From the NCBI GenBank assembly GCA_964611645.1, contig CAZTAO010000010.1:59507-123506 (forward strand): a DNA stretch of 64,000 bases. The letters run 5' to 3'. This document shows, in pieces, positions 40,841 to 53,200 of this stretch. The DNA comes from CAZTAO01 sp964611645. Lineage in GTDB: Bacteria; Armatimonadota; UBA5829. Position 1 is the stretch's first letter; each line of letters starts with the position of its first letter. Below the pieces are notes generated by a model. The model ran no database searches. It was not told the origin of the DNA and saw only the letters and a program-made list of their open reading frames with translations. Made by a program: the position numbers and the translations under genes.

Positions 40841-42640
40841 TTGAGACAGATAATGCAGATCAGGGCTATCAGAAGCATGTGCTACGCGATTGTCGCGTCA
40901 CTGGTCATGAGCATCGTACCGCCGGGTGCATTTATTGCACCGGCTGCTGCTCAGACCCTGCCCACCTACTCCGTCGCGGTGGTGGACTTCGTGAATGAAT
41001 CCGGGGTTCATCCGGAACTCTTGGCCAGATCGGCCACAGACGCGGTTGTCATAGAAATGAGCAAGACAAACCGCTACGACGTGGGTATCACAAGGAAGCA
41101 GATCAAAGAAGCGATGGACAAGCTTGATCTGCGGGCGCCACTTACCAAAGTGGGCTTGGTCCGTTTAGGCGAAGAGCTTAGCGCCGACGCCATCCTTGAG
41201 GGATCGGTCAAGAGCGTGAAGCTGTCCGGCAGCGGAGCAGGGCGCATCGCCAAGGTGCAGCTTGCCATGCAGTTGGTGGACCAGGCTTCGGGCGAAGCCA
41301 CCAACGGTGCCGTGCAGAACGGCGTTGCCGATGCGAAAGTCGGGTTCACGGGCGATGATGAAGTCCTGATCCAGGAAGCCATCGGAAATGCTGCGTTCTT
41401 GTGCGTTAAGGCGATGGCGAACTACACCATCCCCGAAGCGACCGTTATGATCAACATGGCTTCCAACCTGATCACCCTGAACAAGGGCGCTCGGGACGGA
41501 ATCCGACCTGGCATGAGGATGATAGTCCTTCGCCAGAGAGAGATCATCGGTTACCTCCAGATTCAGAGCGTTTCCCCGATCGACAGCGTGGCCAAGATCA
41601 CAAAGTCGCTCAAGGGTGTGCAGCCTGAGGATAGAGCCAGGGCGATCTATGAGATGCAGGTTCCTGTAGGCTCCCAGATTGGACGGCAGGCAAGCCTTCC
41701 TTACGGCCCACCGCCCAAGACATCCAGCAGCAAGAACGCCTTTGAGCAGGCAGGCAAAATCCTGCTGGGCATAGGACTGATCTATCTGCTTGCGCAGATC
41801 TTCAAGAGCGGCACCGGAAGTGAGGGGCCTCCGGCCATAAACACAGGCGCCTCGCCCACGATTATCAAGTGGGACCCGACTACGTTCGACCATGGCAAGG
41901 CGGTTGTTGAGACGCAGATACTGCGTGACGACTTCTCCGATACTGCGGCGCCGTTCAAGACGCTCAGGGACCCCAGCCTTTGGGCCCTCGGCCAGACAGA
42001 CATGCGACCGCTGTACGGCGGCACGGCCGTCCGAACAGTTACATACAATGCGATAGATACGAGCCCGTCGGACACGGTTACCGAGAGAACCGCGACCATT
42101 CCGGCTGAGGCATTTGGCACCACACACCAGTATATGGTAAGGGTGCTCTACAAGACCGTTATCGGGACCGGAGACAGCGCAGCTACAACCTATCGCTATT
42201 CCGGCGTGAGCTCGCCGATAACGATGACTGTGATTGAACCGGTCAAGGTTGCCGACCTGATTTCCCCGGCGTTCGATCCTAGCGGACCGGTGCCGGAGAT
42301 CCAGATAAGCGACCTGAAGGACGGCGTGATCAACTTCCAGTGGGCGCGCAAAGACGGCGGCAACGTATACTACGTGGTTGTTTCGCCGATAGTCCCTGGA
42401 ACTGCCGCGACATTCAGCACTCTGTCATTCGGGCTGATATTCGAGTCCGGACCGATTGTCGAACTGCCGCCTGCTCAGAGGACTGCCCTGGCAGACTTCC
42501 TGACGCGCAGCGGTATAGGTACCGATACGGTGATGAAGTGGCAGGTCTTTACGAGAAACACATCTGACACCTCTCCGTTGTTCATTGGCGGAGCGGAAGG
42601 CAGATTCAAGCTGGGTGAGGCGCCGCCGCCTTCACCTTAG
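40841..42640 (+). CDS. Secreted CsgG/FlgT-like protein with FN3-like C-terminal half
   Basis: 599 residues from TTG 40841, with GGGAGG 10 bases upstream. The signal peptide ends near PAAAQT. A CsgG/TolB-N-like alpha/beta domain follows (YSVAVVDFVNESGVHPELL, LGEELSADAILEGSVKSV). Then come a beta-barrel-like SH3 region (KGARDGIRPGMRMIVLRQREI), a short hydrophobic helix (ILLGIGLIYLLAQIF) and two beta-sandwich modules. The CsgG fold assembles in the outer membrane or periplasm. It begins a block of surface proteins and could be part of their export or anchoring apparatus, which is inference. Confidence 0.75.
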   Translation: MRQIMQIRAIRSMCYAIVASLVMSIVPPGAFIAPAAAQTLPTYSVAVVDFVNESGVHPELLARSATDAVVIEMSKTNRYDVGITRKQIKEAMDKLDLRAPLTKVGLVRLGEELSADAILEGSVKSVKLSGSGAGRIAKVQLAMQLVDQASGEATNGAVQNGVADAKVGFTGDDEVLIQEAIGNAAFLCVKAMANYTIPEATVMINMASNLITLNKGARDGIRPGMRMIVLRQREIIGYLQIQSVSPIDSVAKITKSLKGVQPEDRARAIYEMQVPVGSQIGRQASLPYGPPPKTSSSKNAFEQAGKILLGIGLIYLLAQIFKSGTGSEGPPAINTGASPTIIKWDPTTFDHGKAVVETQILRDDFSDTAAPFKTLRDPSLWALGQTDMRPLYGGTAVRTVTYNAIDTSPSDTVTERTATIPAEAFGTTHQYMVRVLYKTVIGTGDSAATTYRYSGVSSPITMTVIEPVKVADLISPAFDPSGPVPEIQISDLKDGVINFQWARKDGGNVYYVVVSPIVPGTAATFSTLSFGLIFESGPIVELPPAQRTALADFLTRSGIGTDTVMKWQVFTRNTSDTSPLFIGGAEGRFKLGEAPPPSP

Positions 42641-42661
42641 GGATAGTTACAATCGGATTCG

Positions 42662-42691
42662 ATGCTTCGGGCAGGAAACTGCCCGAAGCAT
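42662..42691 (+). terminator. Perfect 13-base-pair hairpin with GAAA tetraloop
   Basis: ATGCTTCGGGCAG (42662-42674), loop GAAA, and its exact inverse (42679-42691), then a short TTT run. It lies 21 bases after the CsgG-like gene. It may terminate or only attenuate transcription into the subtilase gene. Confidence 0.7.
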
Positions 42692-42784
42692 TTACCGTCA
42701 ACAAATGCAGCATCGGCGGATGCTATTCAACTGGGACGAGAGTCAAGACGCTCAAGCGTGGTTTGAGGCGCAGGAGGTTTGTAG

Positions 42785-45124
42785 ATGAAACCGTTGACAC
42801 GGTTCTGGAAGAGGGCCTTAGCCCTCACGCTGGTTGCAGGAACCCTGCTTTGCGCAGGGGTGGTTTGTTACGCCGCCGCGACGGTTCCTTCGTATGTACC
42901 CAACCAGTTCATAATCCAAGTCACCAAGGGAGCGTCCAGAGCTTCGGTTGATACGCTTGTATATGGGCTAAACGCCCAGGTGTTGAAGGCTCTTCCCCTT
43001 CCTGACACTTATCTTATCAAGCTTGGACGTACTGGCGCTACCAAGTACACGTATACAATTACGGGCTGGGCCGCGCCGACCAAGTGCTCCATTTTGTCCG
43101 TTCAACCCAACTGCATTAGGCGGATCACCGTTGAACCCGACGATGCCGATTACCCGCTGCAGTGGGGGATGCCTCAGATCAATATGCCCATCGCCTGGGA
43201 CAAGGAGAAGGGTAAGGACACGGTGACGGTTGCGGTGTTGGACACCGGACTGGCCGTTGACCACCCAGACCTCATCGGCAGAACCGTGCCGGGCTTCAAC
43301 TTTGTAGAAAACAACAACAATCCGTATCCCCCTGAGGATACCGACGCTGCCCATGCGGGAGCTGTTGCCCACGGCACACACGTTGCGGGCATAATCGCCG
43401 CACAGGGCGATAACGGCATAGGCGTATGCGGCGTATGCTGGGACGGCGTGAATATCATGCCGATCCGGGTCGCCGACAACACCGGCCAGGTGTCCTCGGA
43501 TGCGGTCATCCAGGCCCTCGATTTCGCGTTGGAAAACGGCGCGGACGTGGTGAATATGAGCTTCGGCGGGTTTGCACCGTCACTGGCTGAACGCGCGAAG
43601 ATCATTGAGCTTACCAATGCCGGAATTCTCTGCGTTGCCTCTACCGGCAACTCCGGCCAGTTCTTCCCGGACGTGAACTACCCCGCAGCGTTTCCCGAGT
43701 GCCTGGCAGTTGGCTCGGTTGGACCTACCGATCTTATCGCGCCTTACTCCAGCTACGGGCCTGACAATGAAGTGGACATAGTTGCTCCGGGTGGAGATCT
43801 GACTTTCGGCCTCGACGCTCAGGTATGGAGCACGACACTTGCGTACAAGTCGGTTACCTCCGGCAGCACCACCACAGTTGAGAAAGTGCTTGATTGGGGC
43901 TATATGCAGGGGACGTCGATGGCTGCCCCGCACGTTTCCGGCGCTGCGGCTCTACTGCTGAGCGCGGGTATTCCGGCCTCGCAGGTGCGCAATGAGCTTG
44001 AGACGACCGCCAGGGTGCCGCTTGATGGCTACAGCCGGATGAAGTTCGGCAACGGCGTTCTGGATGTTGGCGCGGCTCTCGCCAGCGCAAGCATAAGGAT
44101 AACCAAACCGGTGAAGGGGTCCACTGTTGGCGCCCGCACCGAGTTCAGGTTGGCCCTGAGGAAGATCGATCCCACCACGGTTACCATGTATCTCAACTTT
44201 GTGGATGCTGATGGTAACGGGGCACCTGACGATATTACGCTTGAGACGCCGGTTATCACCGACGTTACCCCTTATCTCAACGCCGACGGAAGCGCTGCGA
44301 CCATACTCTGGCCAATAGACGGCTTCGATCCCCTGCCTAAGGGGAGCAACAATATGTGTGTGACCGCCAACTCCGTGTTTAGCGATGCGGTTGACCCGGC
44401 GTCAACCACGTTCACCGTGAGTTCCTCGATAATACCGGCAGGCATCAGGCTGGCGGCGCTGCCGTTTATGGTTGATACCAGCGTGGTGACCCCGGCTGAC
44501 GTTCTGCCTGGAACTACGTTCGGCGGCGGTGGGGGTAACCCTGCCAGACTAGTGCGCTGGATACCTGTCCCTCGATCGCTCACAGACGCGAATCCTATCG
44601 GCTATGTAACCTACAGACCCGGCGATCCGTCAGACATAGTGTGGGCTAATCCATACTACAGCCTGTCGACCGCCCTGACAGTCACCACGGGTGGCAGTTT
44701 CCTGGTCGACCTCTTCCTGGGTTCGCAGTTCCAGCCGGCGGTGGGTTCGGGTTACTGGCTGGTTCTGTCAGCCGATACGGCGGTCAGCGATATCTATCCT
44801 ACGCCTGACTTCGTTACTTCGTGGGATAGGTTCAAAGGCTGCACCATACTGATGTATAACGGGTGGAACATGTTCGGTAACCCGTACGGGCACTCTATAC
44901 CTTGGCAGTCCGCGCTCTTCACGTATCGCGGGCAGACAAAGACGATGCAGTCGGCTGCGGATGCAGGCTGGATCAGATCTACAGCTTTTGGTTTCGACAG
45001 TACCAAGAGTTCCGAGTATATGCGGATTACCGACCGAGACCCGCTTCAGCCGTTGTCCGGCTACTGGGTCAGAGCCTTGGTTGGCACTCCTGTCAGTCCG
45101 CTGGAGATGATACTTTTGCCTTGA
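42785..45124 (+). CDS. Secreted subtilisin-family protease with shared C-terminal module
   Basis: 779 residues. Signal peptide to about 31, an I9-like propeptide region (PNQFIIQVTKG), then the S8 domain (about 120-440). Its catalytic Asp lies in VAVLDTGLAVDHPDL, His in HGTHVAGIIAA and Ser in GTSMAAPHVSG. After a beta-sandwich segment (about 440-550), residues about 553-779 form a C-terminal module with GWNMFGNPY, AGWIRS and LSGYWVR. This module recurs in the next two proteins. AGGAGGT precedes the ATG. It may mature or shed the large neighbouring surface proteins, or serve in nutrition. Confidence 0.92.
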   Translation: MKPLTRFWKRALALTLVAGTLLCAGVVCYAAATVPSYVPNQFIIQVTKGASRASVDTLVYGLNAQVLKALPLPDTYLIKLGRTGATKYTYTITGWAAPTKCSILSVQPNCIRRITVEPDDADYPLQWGMPQINMPIAWDKEKGKDTVTVAVLDTGLAVDHPDLIGRTVPGFNFVENNNNPYPPEDTDAAHAGAVAHGTHVAGIIAAQGDNGIGVCGVCWDGVNIMPIRVADNTGQVSSDAVIQALDFALENGADVVNMSFGGFAPSLAERAKIIELTNAGILCVASTGNSGQFFPDVNYPAAFPECLAVGSVGPTDLIAPYSSYGPDNEVDIVAPGGDLTFGLDAQVWSTTLAYKSVTSGSTTTVEKVLDWGYMQGTSMAAPHVSGAAALLLSAGIPASQVRNELETTARVPLDGYSRMKFGNGVLDVGAALASASIRITKPVKGSTVGARTEFRLALRKIDPTTVTMYLNFVDADGNGAPDDITLETPVITDVTPYLNADGSAATILWPIDGFDPLPKGSNNMCVTANSVFSDAVDPASTTFTVSSSIIPAGIRLAALPFMVDTSVVTPADVLPGTTFGGGGGNPARLVRWIPVPRSLTDANPIGYVTYRPGDPSDIVWANPYYSLSTALTVTTGGSFLVDLFLGSQFQPAVGSGYWLVLSADTAVSDIYPTPDFVTSWDRFKGCTILMYNGWNMFGNPYGHSIPWQSALFTYRGQTKTMQSAADAGWIRSTAFGFDSTKSSEYMRITDRDPLQPLSGYWVRALVGTPVSPLEMILLP

Positions 45125-45159
45125 TCGGATAGTATCCCGACAGGGCGCGGAGGAAAGAG

Positions 45160-47166
45160 ATGAGTCGTTTTTCTAAGAGACTAGTGCCGGTAGCGCTGCT
45201 TTGCGCAATTGGACTGTTGATGGGGCTGTCGGTAGCGATGGCGTCGGAGGATGATCCGCCGTATTACGCGTCGATTGGCAATGACTACATACGCTACAAC
45301 ATTGGCTATGCGGGCACAATCGACTTCACAATTGGTGAGACCGCGTATGCGTATCCGGTGAACGGTGGGTTCTCGGCCCAGACCGTGATAGGTGATCCCA
45401 CCACCTCACTGGACGACAACCGCGATATGATGCCGCGTCTGACTGACGACGACACGGGCATCCGCTCTCCGTTCCAGCGCGGCGCCCACTACAGACTCAG
45501 AATCGGTGGCACCAACTACATGTTCGGCAAGGACGGCTCCTGGACGCAGGTCCCGACGCTGTTCGTCCCGCCGTCCGGAATCGGCTTCGGCAAGACCGGC
45601 GCCTTTATCGAAGGCAAGTGGGTCAGTGGCGACGCCAGCACTGCCGTTACGATGAATGTTAGCCTGGTGCGCGACACGGTCCGACAGGAGTTCATCTTCC
45701 AGAACGTGACTGCGGCATCGCAGAAGATAGGCTTCGCCGTGGCAGGCGACCCACCCTACATTCCCGACGTCTTCTTCGCCGGGATAGGTGAGCTTACTTA
45801 CGGCAAGTGGTTTGGTCCCACGGCCATCCCTGATTACTTTGAGGTCTATGACAACCTCACCAATCCCTCGCTGGTGGCGCGCAACACGTTTGTAGGCCAG
45901 GACGCCTCCAAACCGGACTATATGGCGGTTGGCGAAGGAACTACCTTTGTCGGCGCCGGCGATGGCGATTTCGATGACGGCGTTCTTCAGCTTTGGCTGG
46001 AACCCACTGTCGGCAACCCGACCGGCGGTTTCACCGCTGACCCCAGAATACGCTTCTCGGCTCCGGGCTGGATGACTGTATGGAAGCAGCGAACAGTGGC
46101 CGCGGGGGCCAGCTTCAAGATAGTCACATACTATGGCTGCGGAGCGGCAAACGCTGCGTGGACTGTTAAGAGCAGTTCGGGTGTCGTGTCTCAGGACAGC
46201 GCGGTTTTGGCTGTGCAGGGACCCAGGACACTCAAGTACGATAGCACGGATTTCACGTCAACTACCGGTTTGGTTCCGGGTGAGTTCACCATCAAGCCGT
46301 ACGTATTCAACCTTGCTACTGACATCGGCGCGTTCGATCTGCACGATGTTTCCGCTACGATCTATCTGCCAAAAGGCCTGGAGATGGTTCCGGCTCCCGG
46401 CAACACGGCTACCCAGGAAATAGGGTACGTGCGCCACAATACCGAAATGTCGGCTCCCGGATGGACCGTCCGCGCGACGGGCGAGGTATTGGGAGAGATA
46501 GAGTATTTCGTCTCCGCGTTCGACCCCGTGACCGGGTGGAACAGGTCGGTTAGCCGCAAGGTCCTGGTTCCGGCAACTACGTCTACTACCATTAGGAAGG
46601 GCTGGCAGCTTCAGAGCGTGCCTTTCTCCTTTGATAACCCCAGCATCTACAGTGTATTCGGCAGGGCGCCTGGACAGATATTCGCGCAGTATTGGGATGC
46701 CACAGGCACGGGCCGATACAGACCACTTACCAATGTGGTGGTTGGGCAGGGCTTCTGGTTGTTCGGGTCAGCAACGGGCGCGGGGCCTGTCAGCATAGCC
46801 TCTGACGCGTCGCTGGTCGGGCTTAGTGAAGGCAAGCAGACGCAACCGGTGATAATCCCCGTGAACGCCGGTTGGAACCTGATAGCAAACCCGTTCCTGT
46901 ACCCTGTGTATTGGGGCCAACTGCTCGTGTATAACAAGACTGAGAACTTGGTGCTGCCGCTCGACAAAGCAGTGGCCAAGAACTGGCTGAGCCTTACGCT
47001 CTATTCGTATAATGCCGATAAGGGCTCGTATGAGTACTTGCGAAGTCTGAGCAATCAGTTGATGCCTTACAAAGGGTATTGGCTGCGCAGCAGATATTCG
47101 CTGCAGTTGATTATCACTCCGTCTGTGTATCCGGGTTCTGACGTGACGGTACCCCTCGGAGGGTAA
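45160..47166 (+). CDS. Secreted protein with duplicated C-terminal GWxL/GYW module
   Basis: 668 residues. The signal peptide ends near AMASED. A large beta-rich domain (about 30-470) is not recognised. The C-terminal 190 residues contain two related halves: GWQLQSVPFSF ... GQGFWLFGS and GWNLIANPFLY ... YKGYWLRSR. The second half matches the ends of the subtilase and the giant protein. GGAGG precedes the ATG. It lies 35 bases after the subtilase gene and is probably co-transcribed. Confidence 0.75.
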   Translation: MSRFSKRLVPVALLCAIGLLMGLSVAMASEDDPPYYASIGNDYIRYNIGYAGTIDFTIGETAYAYPVNGGFSAQTVIGDPTTSLDDNRDMMPRLTDDDTGIRSPFQRGAHYRLRIGGTNYMFGKDGSWTQVPTLFVPPSGIGFGKTGAFIEGKWVSGDASTAVTMNVSLVRDTVRQEFIFQNVTAASQKIGFAVAGDPPYIPDVFFAGIGELTYGKWFGPTAIPDYFEVYDNLTNPSLVARNTFVGQDASKPDYMAVGEGTTFVGAGDGDFDDGVLQLWLEPTVGNPTGGFTADPRIRFSAPGWMTVWKQRTVAAGASFKIVTYYGCGAANAAWTVKSSSGVVSQDSAVLAVQGPRTLKYDSTDFTSTTGLVPGEFTIKPYVFNLATDIGAFDLHDVSATIYLPKGLEMVPAPGNTATQEIGYVRHNTEMSAPGWTVRATGEVLGEIEYFVSAFDPVTGWNRSVSRKVLVPATTSTTIRKGWQLQSVPFSFDNPSIYSVFGRAPGQIFAQYWDATGTGRYRPLTNVVVGQGFWLFGSATGAGPVSIASDASLVGLSEGKQTQPVIIPVNAGWNLIANPFLYPVYWGQLLVYNKTENLVLPLDKAVAKNWLSLTLYSYNADKGSYEYLRSLSNQLMPYKGYWLRSRYSLQLIITPSVYPGSDVTVPLGG

Positions 47167-47255
47167 GCGAGTTTGTATCGGGCGTCCGCTGGGCGCCCTA
47201 TCGACCCTTGGGGTGTTGCCCGCTGGTGGCATTCTAGTGGAAGGAAATATGTGGG

Positions 47256-50200
47256 ATGAGCAAAGTTTATAGACTGGCTGTTCTGATAACCTTGGTGGGG
47301 ATTCTTGGGGGTCTCGGCGCGGCATCATATGCCGGGTCGATTAGCCTTTCTTGTACTCCGGGCACGGCCACGGCCAACTCCGTCTGGATGTTCGAGGCCA
47401 CGTGGACCGACTCGGACGGCAAGTGGCCGATGCCAACGCCCGGGCAACCGGCCCAAGGCGCTGGGATGATTGTATTGACGAACATTGCCGGCTATGCCCA
47501 AGATCCTGATGGTAACTGGGTTTACTCAGGAATTCAAGCGGCTGGCGGTATCCCGATGTACCACTGGTCGGGAGGGGATCCGAAGAGCGGTGTTGTGTAC
47601 CGGACATTCGTGAGTTCCGGTCTGAATATGAGCAATGTCAGGCAGTGGCCGATGCGCTACATAACTTCAGTCACGCAGCCCGGAGATGCCAACAGCTACA
47701 TTCCTCCTTCCAACGAGAATAAGGTCCTGTGGGGATCATCCCCACACACCCCGCTGTGGTATGCCCCTGCACTCTATAGAGACTCTGACGGAGTTGTGAC
47801 GGTTGAGGCCCACGGTTATGTCCTTGATTCAGAGGGCAAACCAGTCGATGGCGTGGGGACTTTCACGTGCACCATCCGTAACTCCAGCATGACATACAAC
47901 CAGAACCCGTTCTACATTCCGACGGGATACCCTGCTGATGGGGGCAGGCCGAGCATAGACTATTCGGGAAGCGGCGTGGATGGCTTTGACTTGTACAACC
48001 AGTGGGTGCTCAACGACGATGACTGGCTGTCATGCTTCCCGGACGGTTTCCCATACCAGACAGATGTCGATCCGCTATCGACTTTCCCTTCGGAATACGC
48101 CAATGCCGGAACGCCTGACGAGGGGACCGGCAACCAGAGCTACAAGTTCCGAATCAACTATCACAACAGGAGCGGGTCGCCTCCTCTCCCGTGGATGAGC
48201 TACGACACATGGCAGTCCGGAGTGGTGCTCTACATTGCGAAGCTAACTGGCGGGACTCCGCAGTACCAGCGTTTCCCGATGATTGCCGAAAGCGGAAGCG
48301 ATGGGCCTGGCGTCTACAAGTTCGACTTCATGCCGGGCAATGTCGGCCCTGGATGGACTGGACTTAAGTATGGACGCTGCTATACCACACTTGAGCCCGG
48401 CATCTACAGTTACTTCTTTGGTTGTTCAGACGACAACGTGAGGTTCCCGGACAGCACTTACGACTACGTACTGAGCAATCAGCCGAATCGGGCTGAATGG
48501 GGTGGTAGCATCGACCCCAATTCCGCTCGTTCGATACCCGGATATCCAGAACTAGACAGGCCCGCCGGTAGACGGGTTACATCAGGGGAGTTGTGGTTGG
48601 GTTGGCTCGGCATTGGCCCACCTCGTGTAATCCACTACGATGACCAGCTCCTTCTGGACCGCGTCGTGAGGGCGCCCGGGTTGTTTGAAGATGACGCGAC
48701 TTGGGACGTCGCCATACCGCAGAGGTTCCAGCTTGAGTATCCGTTCAAGAGTACGGAATACCCTAAGGTCACCAGTATTCTCGATATGAGGAACCCCAAC
48801 GCGGTTACCGCGACAGACCCGTACATTGATGACGACGGTATAGCGTTTGACGACAGGAAGTATGGGTTTGGTCGGTTCTTCGGCACACTGCTGCCGTTCA
48901 AGCGTTCGGTCGATCCAAACATCGGGGACAGCGTGTCCGCCGAGACCTGCGGAGCGACAGCTCAGACTGAGAACGTCTTCCGCATTCTTTACAGGCACAA
49001 GGACGGCAAGGCTCCGGTGAGAGCCCAGATATGGATCAGCAACGGAATGGGGCGAAGCGGCGCGGTCGCCCATGCAATGACCCCTGATCCGGTCCTCAAC
49101 GGTAAGAGCACATTTACGCTGGCTGACTATGAAATCGGTGTGTGGTACTCCTACAAGTCGAAGCTGACTGCCGGCAAGCATTCGTATTACTTCGAGTTCA
49201 ACGACGGCGAGCAGAAGACTGTCTGGCCTGCGCGGCCTGACAGCGATCCGTTTGTCGGCGGTGGCGGAACGGCCAACGACTACGTTCCGGGGCCGTACGT
49301 GAATACTGCTCCCGTCCTCACCAATGCGAAGGTCACACCGGCGACAGGGAAGCAGGGTGACAGCTTCGTGTACAGCGTTACATACCAGGATGCCGATGGC
49401 CAGAGGCCATACAGCGCATACCTGTTCATAGAGACGGATAACGCCGGCACGATTCGACAGTGCAAAATGACGCCCACGAACCCGTCACAAGCGAATCCGT
49501 CGGGCTTTAAGAGTGGCGTCGAGTATAGCTTCGACACCGGCACTCTGGATGACCTTGTTCTTCAGACCGGCAAGCGGCGCTACTACTTCCAGTTCATAGA
49601 CGACTGGGGCACGCCGAACAACCCCAACGACACCGTTGAGGGTGAGACCGTCAGGCTGCCCACAGCCGGAGGGTCGTGGTTCGAGGGGCCGGTCATCACC
49701 GGCAACGTCGCACCGACGCTTTCCGATACCAGAGTCAACTCGGCGGATGGCACATCTAATCCCGCTACGCTGTGGACGTACCGAGTCAACTATCGCGACG
49801 TCAACAACGATGCTCCCACAGTTCTCAAGCTCTACGTAGGCCAGCTTCAGAGAGACGGGAAGACTGTCCTCTGGGATGAAGGCCACGCGATGCTTGCCCA
49901 GGATACGGATGACATCATCTATTCCGACGGCAAGGAATACTACTACCAGACCAGGCTGGCTGGTGTGGATAGCCTGAACGACGCTGAGAAGAGCTACTAC
50001 TACGCTTTCTTCGCTTCGGACGGCAGTCTGATGTCGACATACAATTCGTCCACCAGCGAAGATGCGCGGTCGAATGCGGCTTCCTGCTTCCTGCTCGAGG
50101 ATCTCCAGAGAGACCCCGACAACCAGCGCTTCTACATGCAGGAGAAGATAGCCCAGGCTGCCACGGTCACTAATAGCGCGGCGCTTGTGATCACGCCTAC

Positions 50201-53200
50201 CAACCCGACAGATATCCTTGAAGTGTTGGGTGTATATGCCACGGAGGACCTGGGCACGAAGGGCGATCCGGACCTCTATGCTGGAACGGCGAATCCGTAC
50301 TCGGCGGGTGATCCCACTATCACTTGTGGGTCTGCGTTGCCCGAGAACGGCACGACCGTCTGGGTTGAGTTTGGAGCTAAGCTGCCGATTTTCGGCATGG
50401 CCGATATGATTCATCCGACCTCGGTTGGAGTGCTTGGCGATGCATGGCTGTATGAGAAGACCCTTGGTGGCGACCCGGCTATCAAGAGACTTGACGGCCA
50501 GCGCAACGGTTGGGCCGGGGCAGATCGTTTCTCGGTTATGAAGGGACTGGCGGTAGACTCTTCGGGTAAGGCTTCCAGGCTGACCGTGGCGCCGGAGTTC
50601 CCGAAGGCCATAGCGTCCATAGAAGGAATCTACACGGATCCAGACCCGTCTACGTGGGCGACCGCGACTAACTACTATAACCCGGCTGTTGCTCACATGA
50701 ATGCGGGCGATACACTGATCACCCTTGCGCAACCGCTTCCGGCGGAGTTTGCCGGAGGAGTGGTGGCCATAGAGTTCTCCGATATACGATTCACATATCA
50801 GAGCAGAGGAACCGCTCGAGACATCGATGGCAACCCCGGAGAAGAATACTACGCTCCGGATTCCGGTTCCCTGGCGTATATCAAGGGAATATCGAACGCC
50901 GACAGGACTACAGGCCTTGTGGGCGCGTGGGCAGAAGTAGACCGGGTCTACGCCAACTACTTTGACCCGTGGACTGCGACGCTTTACGCGGATGCGCCGG
51001 CTCAGATTGAACTGACCACGAATGTCCCGGCCGGCACGCAGTATATGTGGGCCAGGTACTATCAGTCCGGCGAGTATCATATCGACAGGTTCAATCGGAC
51101 CGTCGACTTCTTCAACGCCCCGATAGCGGCGGACTCGAAGATACTCTCTACATATATGTTCGGTTGGAGGATGCCCGAGACAATCAAGGTCAACACGCCG
51201 CCTGTTCTCTACAATGGCCTTGTTGATCCTGAAATCGGTAGCCAATCGACCACATTTACGTTCTCTGTATTCTACAGGGACAACGACGGGCCGAACGGTC
51301 AGCCGCCTACGTTCGTGAGGGTGGTGGTCGATGGAGTCCCGCAGGATATGACCCAGGTCGCCGTCGGCACTCCGGTCTATAGCGAGGGCGTCGAATACCG
51401 CTATTCGGTTACGGGGCTCGCGGGTGGCTCGCACACGTTCTACTTCGAGGCTTCGGACGGAGCGGCGACCACAGTGCTTGACACTACGCCTGCGGCCAGC
51501 AAGATAGACCCGTTCAACGGGCCGTGGGTCAACGACCCGCCACAGCTCACCAATGCCCAGGCGCTGCCGAATGATGCAGCGGGCATAGAGGTTGGGACGA
51601 GCGTTGAGTTCTCTGTCACGTATTCGGACCCTGACAATGACGAACCGTACTTCTACCAGCCCATCAAGGATGTCGACAAGGCAGGCAACCCTGTGGGTAT
51701 GGATGTCTCCGGATCCCCGAGATTGTGGCTGGACAGTATGCTCGATCGCCAGTATGCGAGCAAGGTCGCCGCGATCGAGGAATCACCAGCCGGCCAGAAG
51801 AGGCGCATACGCATTGAGCTGGCTGCTGGCGAGAAGAACCCGTGGAGAGCCGGCGAACTGGCTGGAAGCCTGATGCAGTTCAGCAGCGGAAGCCTGGTGG
51901 GCCGCGTCTACCTCATCGAGAGCAACACCGGGGAGACAATCACTGTCGCCACGGACAACTTGCCGACGGGCGCTGGTGGCATTGCCCCCGGAGACTCATT
52001 CATAGTCAACGGCGTGCTGATGGGCAAAGCTGACCCGACTGCCTACGACTTCCGTGGCGGAGTCAAGTATGCTATCGGCGTGCCGAGACTGGCCGTTCTG
52101 GTGGATGCTGCAGGAGTTGCGCAGAGCCACACGTTCAGAATTACAGCCAGAAGCCGAGAGAACCGCCCGATGTGGCTTTCGGACATCACGCCGTACTCGC
52201 GGTTGGTAAGCGCATTTGGCAGCGGGCCGTTGGTTGTAGATCTGCCGCCGGTGCTGACTACCGAAGGTCCTCTGTTTGCGGGACCGCGCGTTCTGACCAT
52301 TGCCAAGATAGACAACACCAAGGTCGGCCCGATAGACCCGACCGATCCCGGCAAGTTCCTGGACATCAGAACTGCTCTTGGGGTGTATATTACCGCCAAT
52401 GCGGATGGCGATCTGGCCACGAAGCGCAACTACTACGATCCGGCCTCAGCCGGTGTCCCGTTTGCTGAGGGCGACACGCAGATCGAGCTGACTCGGGTTC
52501 TGCCCAGCATTGCGACAGACGAGGTCCTGGTGCAGTTTGGCCAGCCGATATCGGATGTGGCGCAGGTCATTCCCGAGAGGACGGACGTAATCAAGTCCGT
52601 GCTGGGAGTATTCATCGATCCCGAACTGAAGGGTGTGAACTACTATAACCCGGCGACGGGCTCGTATATTGACGGCAGGTTGAACCTCACAACCCCGCTG
52701 CCCCTCGGAACGCAGCAGGTCTACGTGAGATACACCTACAATGGTAAGAAAGATGACACGGGCAAGGAAGCTTGGCCGGTATACGTCAAGTACTTTGCCA
52801 AGTTCGATGCAAACACCGTGTTCATCAAGGGTGAGAACCTGACATTCCGGGCGACATACAGCGACCCCGACGGCGACATACCGGGCTACCACGACGGAGT
52901 AGAGGGCTACATTCGGTTGGTGACCTCTGATCTTCCGCCGATTGTGATCAACCTGCATCCCGTCACGCCGCTGCCGACGGATCCTGACCTGCTCAAAGCG
53001 GCAATTCAGGGCGGCGTTCTCTATGAAGCGATTGTCACGGACTTCCCAGAGGGGTTCCACACCTACCATCTCGAAGCTTCGAATGGTTACGTAGCCACTC
53101 GGGTGCCCACTGACAGCGCGGACGACTACCAGATCAGGATAAACTTCAAGCCTGTAGTGAGCGCGGTGAGTGTGGATCCGTTTACGAGGACTGGGAGACC

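Noticed and set aside
42692..42784. Possible riboswitch (cyclic di-GMP type) before the subtilase
   Set aside because: The GGGACG-like segment lacks the expected conserved helices and tetraloop receptor; only an ordinary ribosome site can be supported.
49485..51434. Minus-strand open frame of about 650 codons inside the giant gene
   Set aside because: Arg/Val-rich mirror of the repeat protein coding sequence. No signal, domain or ribosome site.
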